A stretch of 32,853 bases of DNA from CAYNWH01 sp964400885 (GTDB taxonomy: Bacteria > Patescibacteriota > Patescibacteriia > CAIXNZ01), in contig CAYNWH010000010.1 of the NCBI GenBank assembly GCA_964400885.1, positions 1-32,853 of the forward strand, in the 5' to 3' direction. The first letter of the stretch is position 1; the number at the start of each line of letters is the position of its first letter. This document shows positions 17,189 through 24,496 of the stretch, in pieces. Below the pieces are notes generated by a model that ran no database searches, was not told where the DNA came from, and worked only from the letters and a program-made list of their open reading frames with translations. Made by a program: the position numbers and the translations under genes.

Positions 17189-17456
17189 ATCCCGTCCTTT
17201 TTTCACAATTGAAAAATTGTGTTTTAAGGACGAGATTCTTAATCCCGTGGTGCCACCTTAGTTGCTCGAATATTAAAATCGAACCGCTTTTTACTGACTC
17301 TTATCCCAAAAGGGAGATATCAGTTATCCTATGGTTACGGAGGAAGCCGGGTTTGCACTAGCGCACAAACCATCCTGCTTTGATTAAACAAAGCCACCTA
17401 GCCCCAACCCTCCGCTTTGCGGAGGAACTAGATTTGGATTTTATAATTTTAAAGAT
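17189..17456 (-). promoter_or_regulatory. T-box riboswitch leader (transcription antitermination)
   Basis: Read on the minus strand, the core AAGGTGGCACCACGGGAT is at 17243-17260. AAGG and ACGGGAUU pair with AAUCUCGUCCUU, leaving the canonical 7-nt bulge UGGCACC: a textbook antiterminator. The competing terminator (17189-17237) pairs AAUCUCGUCCUU with AAAGGACGGGAUU, with an inner CACAATT/AATTGTG hairpin, followed by UUUUUG. Just upstream are a stem III-like hairpin (GUUCGA/UCGAGC) and a stem II-like hairpin (ACUGA/UCAGU). The upstream region shows CGGAGG/CCUCCG closing two hairpins (GCTTTG/CAAAGC and GGTTTG/CAAACC), an unusual stem I. In T-boxes the fourth bulge base pairs with tRNA base 73; here it is C, predicting a G73 tRNA (Trp, Glu, Gln, Asp, Asn or Ser types). 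I could not assign the specifier codon. Confidence 0.87.
17409..17425. repeat. CCTCCGC-TTT-GCGGAGG hairpin in the T-box leader
   Basis: A 7-bp perfect stem with a 3-nt loop. Its right arm could instead pair with CCTCCG at the far side of stem I, so the two folds exclude each other. The hairpin resembles that at 28157-28177. Confidence 0.5.
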
Positions 17457-17462
17457 ATTTTA

Positions 17463-17490
17463 ACTTTAGCATAGCTAAAAATTTTGTCAA
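17463..17490 (-). promoter_or_regulatory. promoter of the T-box transcript
   Basis: Minus strand TTGACA (17485-17490), 16 bp, TAAAGT (17463-17468) with extended TGC; predicted start about 17456. Confidence 0.7.
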
Positions 17491-17504
17491 GTTTTTGTTA
17501 TTTC

Positions 17505-17533
17505 TTGACATTTTTAAAGAAATAATATAAGTT
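17505..17533 (+). promoter_or_regulatory. tRNA-Trp promoter, divergent from the T-box promoter
   Basis: TTGACA (17505-17510), then TAAGTT at 17528-17533 (17-bp spacer) or TATAAG at 17526-17531. Its -35 faces the T-box -35, forming the inverted repeat TGTCAAG...CTTGACA (17485-17510). Confidence 0.55.
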
Positions 17534-17550
17534 GAAATATAGTTCTTTAT

Positions 17551-17622
17551 GGGCGCGTCGGTTAGCGGCTAAACCAACGGTCTCCAAAACCGTTACCGTG
17601 GGTTCGAGTCCCACCGCGCCTG
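17551..17622 (+). tRNA. tRNA-Trp (CCA)
   Basis: Full cloverleaf: acceptor GGGCGCG/CGCGCCT (1-72 is a G-U pair), D-stem GGTT/AACC, anticodon loop CTCCAAA giving CCA, 4-nt variable loop, T-arm GTGGG-TTCGAGT-CCCAC, discriminator G73 at 17622. CCA tail not encoded. Its G73 fits the C in the neighbouring T-box bulge. Confidence 0.95.
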
Positions 17623-17641
17623 TTTCCCAAAATTTGGGAAA
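17623..17641 (+). terminator. hairpin directly after tRNA-Trp
   Basis: TTTCCCAAA/TTTGGGAAA with one base between, starting at the base after the tRNA. There is no T-tract, so it may mark the end of processing or a weak terminator. Confidence 0.4.
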
Positions 17642-17655
17642 AAGAAAATGAAAAA

Positions 17656-17677
17656 AGAGGCCAATTTCTTGGCCTCT
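17656..17677 (-). terminator. terminator of the chorismate mutase-methyltransferase gene
   Basis: AGAGGCCAA/TTGGCCTCT, 4-nt loop; on the minus strand it is followed by TTTTTTC. Confidence 0.8.
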
Positions 17678-17693
17678 CTTAATTTTGCAAAAA

Positions 17694-18845
17694 TTATGTT
17701 TTTTTCACCACGACCGTGATGTAAGAACCATGATTCAGATCTTTCAGCTGCTCATCTAAGCCTTCAATGATTTCTTTTGCCTTGCCATCTTTGAAAAAGT
17801 AATCAGGCAAAATAGAGCTAAGAGTTGGGAAAGTCTGCGGCTCTTGAGGAAAGTAGAAAGTATGAGGAAATAGGTTTTTGATTTGCTCGACTGTATAAGC
17901 CCTAGCAAAAATAGAAACTATTTTTTTATTCGGCAGTTGGACATCTAAGCATTCAGCTTTGGGATTTATCTCAGCATTAAGGCCGACTGGCCAAGGAATG
18001 AATTTGAAGCCATAGTGAAGGGCGTCGGCATTATAGAAAGACAGCAAGGCTGTCCCTCCTTTGCGCAAAACCCTTTCTATTTCTTGGATCAAATCTTTTA
18101 TGCCGCGGATATCTCCTGCAGTACCTTGATTCATTATGATTAAAGAAACTGAGCTGTCCTTGACTGGCAGCCCGTTTTCAATGTCAGCAATTTCAAATCT
18201 AATCCTCTCATTATTCTTGGCAGTCAGCTTTTTACTGGCCAATTCAATCATTTTGGGGCTGATATCAAAGCCAATGACTTTTGAAAATTGCTTGGCGAGC
18301 AAAAGAGAAATTTCTCCGGTTGCGCAGCCAAGATCCAAGGCCAAGTCATGGCTTGGCAGTTCTTGAATTAATCTTTTGATTATTTTTTCTTCGAACCTCG
18401 AATATGAAGCAACAGCAAACGAAGGATTGAGCGTATAAGTTTCATCATATTGAGGAGCAATTGCTTCAGTCAGAAGCAGCAGATTATTTTTTAGCTGTTC
18501 ATACCATTGCTCATCATTCAAATCAATAATTACTGGCGTTGTTTGAGTTTTTTGAAGTTCTGCCAGCTGTACTTTACAGGATTCATCAATTATAAAGTAC
18601 ATTATGGCTCTGGCGAAATGAGGATTAATGTTAAATTGTTCTGCCCACTTAGCAGCTTTTTCAATTCGCACATCCTCAATTGGCAAACGAATGATAGGGT
18701 CGCCTTTGGCATGCTTAAATCTTTCAACTAAAAGTGCTAAAAAGTTTCTTTTGGCTAGCAGAGACATTAAGATATAATCTAGAATGTCTAATTTATCACC
18801 TATCTCTTTCAAATCCCAGGTTCTTAATTTATTTTCATCAGCCAT
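17694..18845 (-). CDS. chorismate mutase-like (CM_2) domain fused to a SAM-dependent methyltransferase
   Basis: 383 residues in two parts. Residues about 8-98 look like an AroQ-type chorismate mutase: three helices, LAKRNFLALLVERFKHAKGDP carrying the Arg and Lys positions, PIEDVRIEKA, and DESCKVQLAEL with the Ser/Gln end motif. Residues about 125-380 are a class I methyltransferase with DLALDLGCATGE (167-178), acidic FDIS (193-196), and the motif IV-like SLIIMNQG. CM-type domains convert chorismate to prephenate or serve as binding modules; the methyl acceptor is unknown. SD GAGAGGAGG. It follows trpS, separated only by the trpS terminator, with no room for its own promoter, so it depends on read-through. 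Confidence 0.82.
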   Translation of the reverse strand: MADENKLRTWDLKEIGDKLDILDYILMSLLAKRNFLALLVERFKHAKGDPIIRLPIEDVRIEKAAKWAEQFNINPHFARAIMYFIIDESCKVQLAELQKTQTTPVIIDLNDEQWYEQLKNNLLLLTEAIAPQYDETYTLNPSFAVASYSRFEEKIIKRLIQELPSHDLALDLGCATGEISLLLAKQFSKVIGFDISPKMIELASKKLTAKNNERIRFEIADIENGLPVKDSSVSLIIMNQGTAGDIRGIKDLIQEIERVLRKGGTALLSFYNADALHYGFKFIPWPVGLNAEINPKAECLDVQLPNKKIVSIFARAYTVEQIKNLFPHTFYFPQEPQTFPTLSSILPDYFFKDGKAKEIIEGLDEQLKDLNHGSYITVVVKKT

Positions 18846-18867
18846 GGCAAACCTCCTCTCTTAAAAA

Positions 18868-18893
18868 AATGGGGCTCTTAATCGAGCCCCATT
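18868..18893 (-). terminator. terminator overlapping the trpS stop codon
   Basis: 10-bp stem AATGGGGCTC/GAGCCCCATT (plus spelling), loop TTAATC containing the trpS stop, then a T7 run on the minus strand, ending just before the SD of the next gene. Confidence 0.85.
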
Positions 18894-19861
18894 GCGTGCC
18901 TGACTTCGCTTAAGGTTTTCTGAGCATTTTGCTCGGCTTTTTTAGCGCCTTGAGCTAAAACTGCCAGCGCTGCTTCATCACTAATTGCCGCATATTTTGC
19001 CTGCATCGGCTCGAGCAGATGATTAATCAGCTGGGCTGTTTTTTGTTTGCAGTCAACGCAGGCCAATTGGCCAGATTGACAATCGAGTCTGACTTGTTGG
19101 ATTTCTTCGTCACTGCCCAGCAAAAGCAGTAAAGGGAAAATGCTGGCGCAGCGATTGTCAGGATCACCCGGATCGTTTCTTCGTGCTCTTTCTTTGTCAG
19201 TCAGCGCCTGCTTGATTTTTTCCGCCACAGTTTGCGGCAAGTCCAGCAGATCAATCGTGTTATTGTCCGATTTCCCCATTTTGTTGCCGTCCAGGCCGGG
19301 GAGTCTGATGGCTTCATGCTCTAAGGATTTGGGAATGGGGAACATTTCTCCGTACTGGTTATTGAAACGCCGGGCAAAGCTCCGGGTCATTTCAATGTGT
19401 TGCAGCTGATCATGACCCACTGGCACCAGATGGGCTCTGTGGATCAGAATATCCGCAGCCATAAGCACGGGATAAGTGAAAAGACCGTGGTTAACATTGT
19501 CAGGATGCTTAGCTACCATTTCTTTGAAAGTCGTGCAGCGGTTTAATTCTGCCACGGTCACGACCATACCTAAAAGCAAAGTCAGTTCAGTGACCTCGGG
19601 TAAGGCCGACTGATAGAAAATAGTGGCTTTAGCCGGATCAATGCCTGTGGCTAAAAATGTTTTGACAATCGGTAAGCGATGCTGCCTTAAACTGGCAGGA
19701 TCAGGCACCGTTGTTAACGTGTGGTAATCAGCCACAAAAAAATAACATTCATTATCTTTCTGTAAAGGAAAAAAATTTTTGATAGCGCCGAAGTAATTAC
19801 CCAGGTGCAATCTGCCAGTAGCTCTGATACCTGAAACAACAACTGGTTTACCTTGCTCCAT
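18878..19861 (-). CDS. trpS: tryptophanyl-tRNA synthetase
   Basis: Class I aminoacyl-tRNA synthetase charging tRNA-Trp. 327 residues, normal. HIGH-type motif HLGNYFG (H19-G25), KMSKS-type motif KMGKS (194-198), DQLQHIEMTR (151-160) and the PVLMAADIL segment typical of TrpRS. SD TAGGAGGTGATC is close to the full anti-SD complement, 2 nt from the ATG in the longest pairing. The tRNA-Trp gene lies 1.3 kb away. Confidence 0.97.
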   Translation of the reverse strand: MEQGKPVVVSGIRATGRLHLGNYFGAIKNFFPLQKDNECYFFVADYHTLTTVPDPASLRQHRLPIVKTFLATGIDPAKATIFYQSALPEVTELTLLLGMVVTVAELNRCTTFKEMVAKHPDNVNHGLFTYPVLMAADILIHRAHLVPVGHDQLQHIEMTRSFARRFNNQYGEMFPIPKSLEHEAIRLPGLDGNKMGKSDNNTIDLLDLPQTVAEKIKQALTDKERARRNDPGDPDNRCASIFPLLLLLGSDEEIQQVRLDCQSGQLACVDCKQKTAQLINHLLEPMQAKYAAISDEAALAVLAQGAKKAEQNAQKTLSEVRHAMGLD

Positions 19862-19933
19862 TTGATCACCTCCTATTTTATTTAAATTGTCAAGGTAATT
19901 TCCTGATCAAAAATTATTTTCTGACCATATTTT

Positions 19934-19974
19934 AGCTTAACAAAATAAAGTATTTTGTCAAGCTATTTTGTCAA
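19934..19974 (-). promoter_or_regulatory. trpS promoter with two TTGACA boxes
   Basis: Minus strand TTGACA (19956-19961), 16 bp, TAAGCT (19934-19939) with TGt before it. A second TTGACA lies 13 bp upstream (19969-19974). The leader is about 65-70 nt long and shows no T-box. Confidence 0.65.
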
Positions 19975-20042
19975 GTAAAATTAATCATAATTCGATTTTA
20001 TTTTGCGGTAATCTTTTAATTTACTTATTATGATTTTTTTTA

Positions 20043-20048
20043 TATAAT
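20043..20048 (+). promoter_or_regulatory. -10 element of the ATP synthase operon
   Basis: TATAAT with only 14 bases to the ATG at 20063, so the 5' leader would be about 8 nt and carry no SD. The -35 is poor (TTACTT, 20021-20026). Confidence 0.5.
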
Positions 20049-20062
20049 ATAAATAACTTAAT

Positions 20063-20317
20063 ATGGAGCAAAAATACAAAAAAAAAGACAGGCTGAAAAC
20101 TTTTTATGCCATTTCTTTGGCTTGGCAATTAGGTTTTTTAATTATATTTTCCATCGGGGGATTTTTGATTTTAGGTTATTTACTCGATTTGTTATTTAAA
20201 ACTTTGCCATTTTTTGTTTTTACAGGGTTAATTATAGGTTTAATTATTACGATTTATGAAGTCTACCATTTTTTATTGCCTTTAATTAATAATGATGGAA
20301 ATCACAAAGATGATTGA
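20063..20317 (+). CDS. AtpZ/AtpI-like F0F1 ATPase accessory membrane protein
   Basis: 84 residues with two TM helices (about 21-42 and 48-74), the basic N terminus and GFLILGYLLD motif of the 'gene 1' AtpI/AtpZ family. Members help assemble the c-ring or conduct cations. It leads the ATP synthase operon and overlaps atpB by 8 bp. Confidence 0.8.
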   Translation: MEQKYKKKDRLKTFYAISLAWQLGFLIIFSIGGFLILGYLLDLLFKTLPFFVFTGLIIGLIITIYEVYHFLLPLINNDGNHKDD

Positions 20318-21059
20318 TATTGCTTTAAAATCAGAATATATTTTTTCTGTTTTCGGCTTTTTAGTGACTAATACCTATTTTACTTCTTTTTTAGTGACAA
20401 TCTTTTTAATTATTGGAGCCCTGTATTTTTATTTCTGGGGCAAAAATCACCAGGGCTTAATTATCAAATCAATTAGGGTTTTAATTTTTGAAGTATTAAA
20501 AATAACAGATACGGTAACTCAAGATCGCCGCTTGTCCAAGAAAATTTTGCCTTTGATTGCCACTTTTTTTATTTTCATTGTTGCCAATAATCTTTTAGCC
20601 TTAATCCCGGGTTTTTTGGGCTCCTTTTACATTAAAACCGCAACAGCAAATATCCCGGTTTTGCGTTCGCCCAATAGCGATTTGACCACGACATTGGCCT
20701 TAGCTTTAGTTTCTGTTTTTGCTATCCAGTATTTTTCCTGGCAGGCTTTGGGATTTATTGGCTATTTGAAAAGATTTATTAATTTAAGCAATCCTGTTGA
20801 TTTTATTTTGGGCTTTTTTGAAATAATTTCAGAGACCGTGAAAATCTTGTCTTTTTCTTTTAGGTTGTTTGGCAATATTTTTGCAGGTGAAGTTCTTTTG
20901 GTAATCATTGCTTTTTTAGTGCCATATATAATACCTTTACCCTTTATGATTTTGGAAATTTTTGTCGGCATTATTCAGGCTTTTATCTTTGCTATGCTAA
21001 CATTGACTTTTATTAAGACAAGTACTATTAAACAGCTGGAAGTATCCCGTAAAAAATAA
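20310..21059 (+). CDS. atpB: F0F1 ATP synthase subunit a
   Basis: 249 residues from the ATG at 20310, which I prefer over an in-frame ATG at 20292 because it limits the overlap with the preceding gene. Five or six TM helices. The essential Arg is in SFSFRLFGNIFAGEVLL, followed by the terminal GIIQAFIFAMLTLTFI helix. It forms the proton half-channels against the c-ring. Confidence 0.95.
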   Translation: MIDIALKSEYIFSVFGFLVTNTYFTSFLVTIFLIIGALYFYFWGKNHQGLIIKSIRVLIFEVLKITDTVTQDRRLSKKILPLIATFFIFIVANNLLALIPGFLGSFYIKTATANIPVLRSPNSDLTTTLALALVSVFAIQYFSWQALGFIGYLKRFINLSNPVDFILGFFEIISETVKILSFSFRLFGNIFAGEVLLVIIAFLVPYIIPLPFMILEIFVGIIQAFIFAMLTLTFIKTSTIKQLEVSRKK

Positions 21060-21089
21060 TATTTTTTTAATTATTTAATTTTTAAAATT

Positions 21090-21305
21090 ATGCCTTTAGA
21101 TCCTTCAGCTTTTGCTATGGCCATTGGCACTATTGGTCCAGCACTAGCAATTGGTTTGATTGGCGCTTCAGCAATGTTTGGCATGGCTAGAAATCCGCAA
21201 AATTCAGATCGCATTCAGATTGCCATGATTATTGCCATTGCTTTTGCTGAAGCTATTGCCATTTATGCATTAGTAGTGGCTCTAATTCTAAAATTTGTCC
21301 CTTAA
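21090..21305 (+). CDS. atpE: F0F1 ATP synthase subunit c
   Basis: 71 residues, hairpin of two TM helices with a polar loop RNPQ (34-37). Ion-binding Glu is E54 (AFAEAIAIY). The position matching the Na+-ligand Gln of Na+-type rings (33 residues before the Glu) is Ile21 and residue 55 is Ala, so H+ coupling is likely. Helix 1 reads IGPALAIGLIG, with Pro17 and Ala replacing some of the usual Gly. Confidence 0.95.
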   Translation: MPLDPSAFAMAIGTIGPALAIGLIGASAMFGMARNPQNSDRIQIAMIIAIAFAEAIAIYALVVALILKFVP

Positions 21306-21317
21306 TTTTTATTAATT

Positions 21318-22175
21318 ATGGAGTTTTTAGGCAAATTAGGTATCGATCTTAACCTTTTAATCGCCCAGATTATTAATTTTGGTTTGCTTTTGTTTTTACT
21401 AAATAGATTTATTTATAAGCCAATGGTTGCAATGATTGAAAAGGACGAGGCTCAATTGGAAGAAGCCAAAAAGCAAGAAATTGAGCTGGAAAAAGCCAAA
21501 GCAGCTTTCGAACAAACAAAAGCTAAAGAATTAAAAGCAGCTGAAGTTAAAGCCCAGCAAATTATCAGCGAAGCAACTACTATTGCCAAAACTAAACGCC
21601 AGGAAATTCAAAAAGACGCCAGTAAACAAGCGGATCTTTTGCTTAAACGCAGTGAAGTAAAAATTGAACGGCAAAAAGATGATTTAATAGCTAAATATAA
21701 AAAACAAGCTCAAAAGGAAATTGATCTGCAGGTGGAAAAATATTTAAGAGGCTCTATGACTGAAGCAATCAGGCGGGCATTCCAGCGCAAATATTTAAAT
21801 GATTTAGGTCAAAAAATTAAAAAGTTTTCCTTTGCGTCAAGTTTGCAAAATTCCATCATGCGCATTATGGAAAATTTTTCAGAGCAATTAGCCAAGGAAA
21901 AACAACAGACTAAGAAAATCAAGGAAATTGAAGCCCAACTGCAAAAAACAATTGCAGATAAAATCGGTCCGGTAATCTTACAAACTGCTTGGCCGTTAAC
22001 AGCAGAAGAACATGATCAGCTAGTTAAAATAATTACAGCCAAAGCCGGGGTTTTGCCAAAAATTGAAATTAAGCTTAATAAGAATTTGTTAGCTGGCTTT
22101 AATTTAGAATTTTTTGGCATTTTGTTTGAAGCTAATTTAATTACTGATATTAATAATGAAAGAGAAAACCATTAA
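21318..22175 (+). CDS. atpF-atpH: ATP synthase b-delta fusion with abbreviated delta
   Basis: 285 residues. Residues 1-165 are subunit b: TM helix about 12-32, FIYKPMVAMIEK, then a long Lys/Glu/Ala coiled coil. Residues about 220-283 match the C-terminal part of delta: VILQTAWPLTAEEHDQLVKI, then LNKNLLAGFNLEFFGILFEANL. The usual N-terminal six-helix delta domain of about 105 residues is replaced by only about 55 helical residues. There is no other delta gene: the next gene is alpha, which overlaps by 20 bp. It forms the peripheral stalk. Confidence 0.88.
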   Translation: MEFLGKLGIDLNLLIAQIINFGLLLFLLNRFIYKPMVAMIEKDEAQLEEAKKQEIELEKAKAAFEQTKAKELKAAEVKAQQIISEATTIAKTKRQEIQKDASKQADLLLKRSEVKIERQKDDLIAKYKKQAQKEIDLQVEKYLRGSMTEAIRRAFQRKYLNDLGQKIKKFSFASSLQNSIMRIMENFSEQLAKEKQQTKKIKEIEAQLQKTIADKIGPVILQTAWPLTAEEHDQLVKIITAKAGVLPKIEIKLNKNLLAGFNLEFFGILFEANLITDINNERENH

Positions 22176-23622
22176 ATCAATAGTCAACACCAAGGAAGTC
22201 GGCAGAGTCATTTCTTATTTTTCAGGCATTGCCAAAATTAAAGGCCTGCCTCATGTTTTTGTGCATGAAGTTTTATTAAGTGAAGACGGCCAGCCAGTGG
22301 CTCTGGTTATTGGCTTTGATGAGGAATATGTTGATGCTTTAATTTTTAATACCGAGTTTGATATTAACAGCTTGATTTTTCGTAGCCGGGAAATTTTTTC
22401 TATCCCCTGGTCCAAAGATTATTTGGGCAGGGTCATTAATGGTTTAGGCCAACCTTTGGACGGTTTTTCTTTAATTAAAGGCAAAGGTCGTGCAGTTTTT
22501 AATGAGGCACCGCCAATTATTAAAAGAGATACAGTCAAAAGGCCATTGACTACTGGTTTAAAAGTCATAGATACTACTTTGCCTTTGGGTCGCGGTCAAC
22601 GCGAATTAATTATTGGCGACCGGAAATTAGGCAAAAGCACTCTAGCTTTGGATGCTATTTTAAATCAGAAAAATGCCCAGCCCCAAGTTTATTGCATTTA
22701 TGTATTATGCAGTCAGGAACAAAGCGCTATTGAAGAAGTGGTAGCTGCATTAAAAACATATGATGCGACCTTGCATACTGCTGTGGTGGCAACAACAGCA
22801 GATGATTCTTATGCGGCTCAATATTTAGCCCCCTTTGTCGGCTGTACTATCGGAGAATATTTCAGGGATCATGGCTTGGACGCTTTAATTATTTATGATG
22901 ATCTGTCTAAGCATGCCCAGACTTACCGCAGTATTAATTTGTTGATGCAACGGCCGCCTGGACGTGAGGCTTATCCAGGTGATATTTTTTCTTTGCATGC
23001 CGGACTTTTGGAAAGAGCGGCTCAGGTTTCAAAAAAAGAAGGAGGCGGTTCATTAACGGCTTTGTCAATTGTGGAAACTCAAGAAGGGGATATAACTTCT
23101 TTTATACCGACTAATATTATATCCATTACGGACGGTCAGATTTATCTAGAGCGCAGTCTTTATCAGGAAGGTTTTTTGCCGGCAGTTAATATTGGCTTAT
23201 CAGTTTCCCGTGTCGGTTCAGAGGCCCAGCAGGAGTTATTGCGTGAGGTGACTGGTAATTTGCGCCTGATTTTAGCGCAGCATAAGGAATTACAGAAATT
23301 AATTCAGCTGGAAACAAACATCAGTGAAACAGCGCAAAAGAAAATTCAGCGCGGTGAACTGCTTTTGGAATTATTAAAGCAGCCTAAACACACCAAGGTT
23401 ACTTGGCAAGAACAGGTTGTTTTATTTTACGCAGTAGCTAATGGCTTTTTTGACGATTTAGATAAAAGCCAGTGGGCGCAATTTGAGAAATTATTATTGG
23501 AATTGTTGCGCACTAAATATATCCGGATTTTAGAAAGCTTTGCTCCTGATAAATCTGATCCGGATCTGGCCAAGCAAATTGCCAATATCGTTACTGATTT
23601 TAAGCAAGAATTTGCCGGTTAA
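22156..23622 (+). CDS. atpA: F0F1 ATP synthase subunit alpha
   Basis: 488 residues. Non-catalytic nucleotide site with P-loop GDRKLGKST (usual GDRQTGKT), LIIYDDLSKHAQTYR, RPPGREAYPGDIF, and SVSRVGSEAQ carrying the Arg finger region. N terminus slightly short against the usual 500-510. The start overlaps the b-delta gene by 20 bp, and no SD is seen. Confidence 0.97.
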   Translation: MKEKTIKSIVNTKEVGRVISYFSGIAKIKGLPHVFVHEVLLSEDGQPVALVIGFDEEYVDALIFNTEFDINSLIFRSREIFSIPWSKDYLGRVINGLGQPLDGFSLIKGKGRAVFNEAPPIIKRDTVKRPLTTGLKVIDTTLPLGRGQRELIIGDRKLGKSTLALDAILNQKNAQPQVYCIYVLCSQEQSAIEEVVAALKTYDATLHTAVVATTADDSYAAQYLAPFVGCTIGEYFRDHGLDALIIYDDLSKHAQTYRSINLLMQRPPGREAYPGDIFSLHAGLLERAAQVSKKEGGGSLTALSIVETQEGDITSFIPTNIISITDGQIYLERSLYQEGFLPAVNIGLSVSRVGSEAQQELLREVTGNLRLILAQHKELQKLIQLETNISETAQKKIQRGELLLELLKQPKHTKVTWQEQVVLFYAVANGFFDDLDKSQWAQFEKLLLELLRTKYIRILESFAPDKSDPDLAKQIANIVTDFKQEFAG

Positions 23623-23626
23623 ATTT

Positions 23627-24490
23627 ATGAAAAAATATTTATTATATAAAGATGAAATAATCGGTTATCAGGATGTACTGGAAACCGTTAAGACTGAAGA
23701 GCAGGTAGCAGCTGCTGACATCCATGACTTGAAAGTCAAAGTAAATAATTTGAAAATTTTTGAAGCCAATATTATTAAAGTTTTAGATGAATTGAGCAAT
23801 TTTTACTTTGATAGAAATAATCAATTATTGCAAAGCAATAATGATGGTAAGAAAATTTTAATTTTTGTGGGCGCTAATAAGGGGTTAGTCGGCGGGTTAT
23901 ACAATAATTTATTCAAATTCGTTGTTCAGCAAAGAGAAAACTATCATGGAGTAGTCGTTATCGGCACAAGAGTCATTGATTATTTTAAAGATTGGGAAAT
24001 CTTGGAAAAATTTAAGGGGTTAGAAGTTGATTTAAACGTGCAGGATATCAAAAAAATTAATGACTTTTTGCTTCAAGGATTTTTAAATAAAAATTTTAAT
24101 AAAATAGATATCGCTTATACTCAATACGTGTCTTTATCGGAGCAAAAGCCGGTAATCGTGCCATTTTTACCTTTTAGTTTTAAGGCCACAAGCGGTTTGG
24201 CTAATGATAAAAAAGAAGTTGACGGTAGTTTGGGCTTACCGATTATTGAACCTTCAGCCCAGAAGATTTTTGCTTGGTATTTGCAACAGTATATCAATTT
24301 ATCATTTTTTAAAATTATTATAGAAGCCAAACTGGCTGAATTGGCAGCCAGAACCGTGAGTCTGGATGATGCCACGGATAAAGCTAAAAAACTCATCATT
24401 AAATTACAATTAGATTATTTTAAGGAGCGCAAAAGGTCATTAACTCAGAAACAAATTGAAATTTTTGCTGCTCATAATTTAAATCATTAA
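23627..24490 (+). CDS. atpG: F0F1 ATP synthase subunit gamma
   Basis: 287 residues from the ATG at 23627; a longer upstream extension would run into atpA. Long N- and C-terminal helices; the conserved inner motif reads GANKGLVGGLYN (usual SDRGLCGGLN), and the C-terminal IIEAKLAELAARTVSLDDATDKA fits the family. Central rotor. Confidence 0.93.
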   Translation: MKKYLLYKDEIIGYQDVLETVKTEEQVAAADIHDLKVKVNNLKIFEANIIKVLDELSNFYFDRNNQLLQSNNDGKKILIFVGANKGLVGGLYNNLFKFVVQQRENYHGVVVIGTRVIDYFKDWEILEKFKGLEVDLNVQDIKKINDFLLQGFLNKNFNKIDIAYTQYVSLSEQKPVIVPFLPFSFKATSGLANDKKEVDGSLGLPIIEPSAQKIFAWYLQQYINLSFFKIIIEAKLAELAARTVSLDDATDKAKKLIIKLQLDYFKERKRSLTQKQIEIFAAHNLNH

Positions 24491-24496
24491 AATATT

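Noticed and set aside
17189..17456. T-box read as cysteine-specific, which would suit a glutamate-cysteine ligase
   Set aside because: The bulge base is C, which pairs with G73; bacterial tRNA-Cys has U73, so a Cys reading is disfavoured.
21090..21305. Na+-dependent ATP synthase
   Set aside because: The c subunit lacks the Gln ligand in helix 1 and the Ser/Thr after the Glu, so H+ coupling is more likely.
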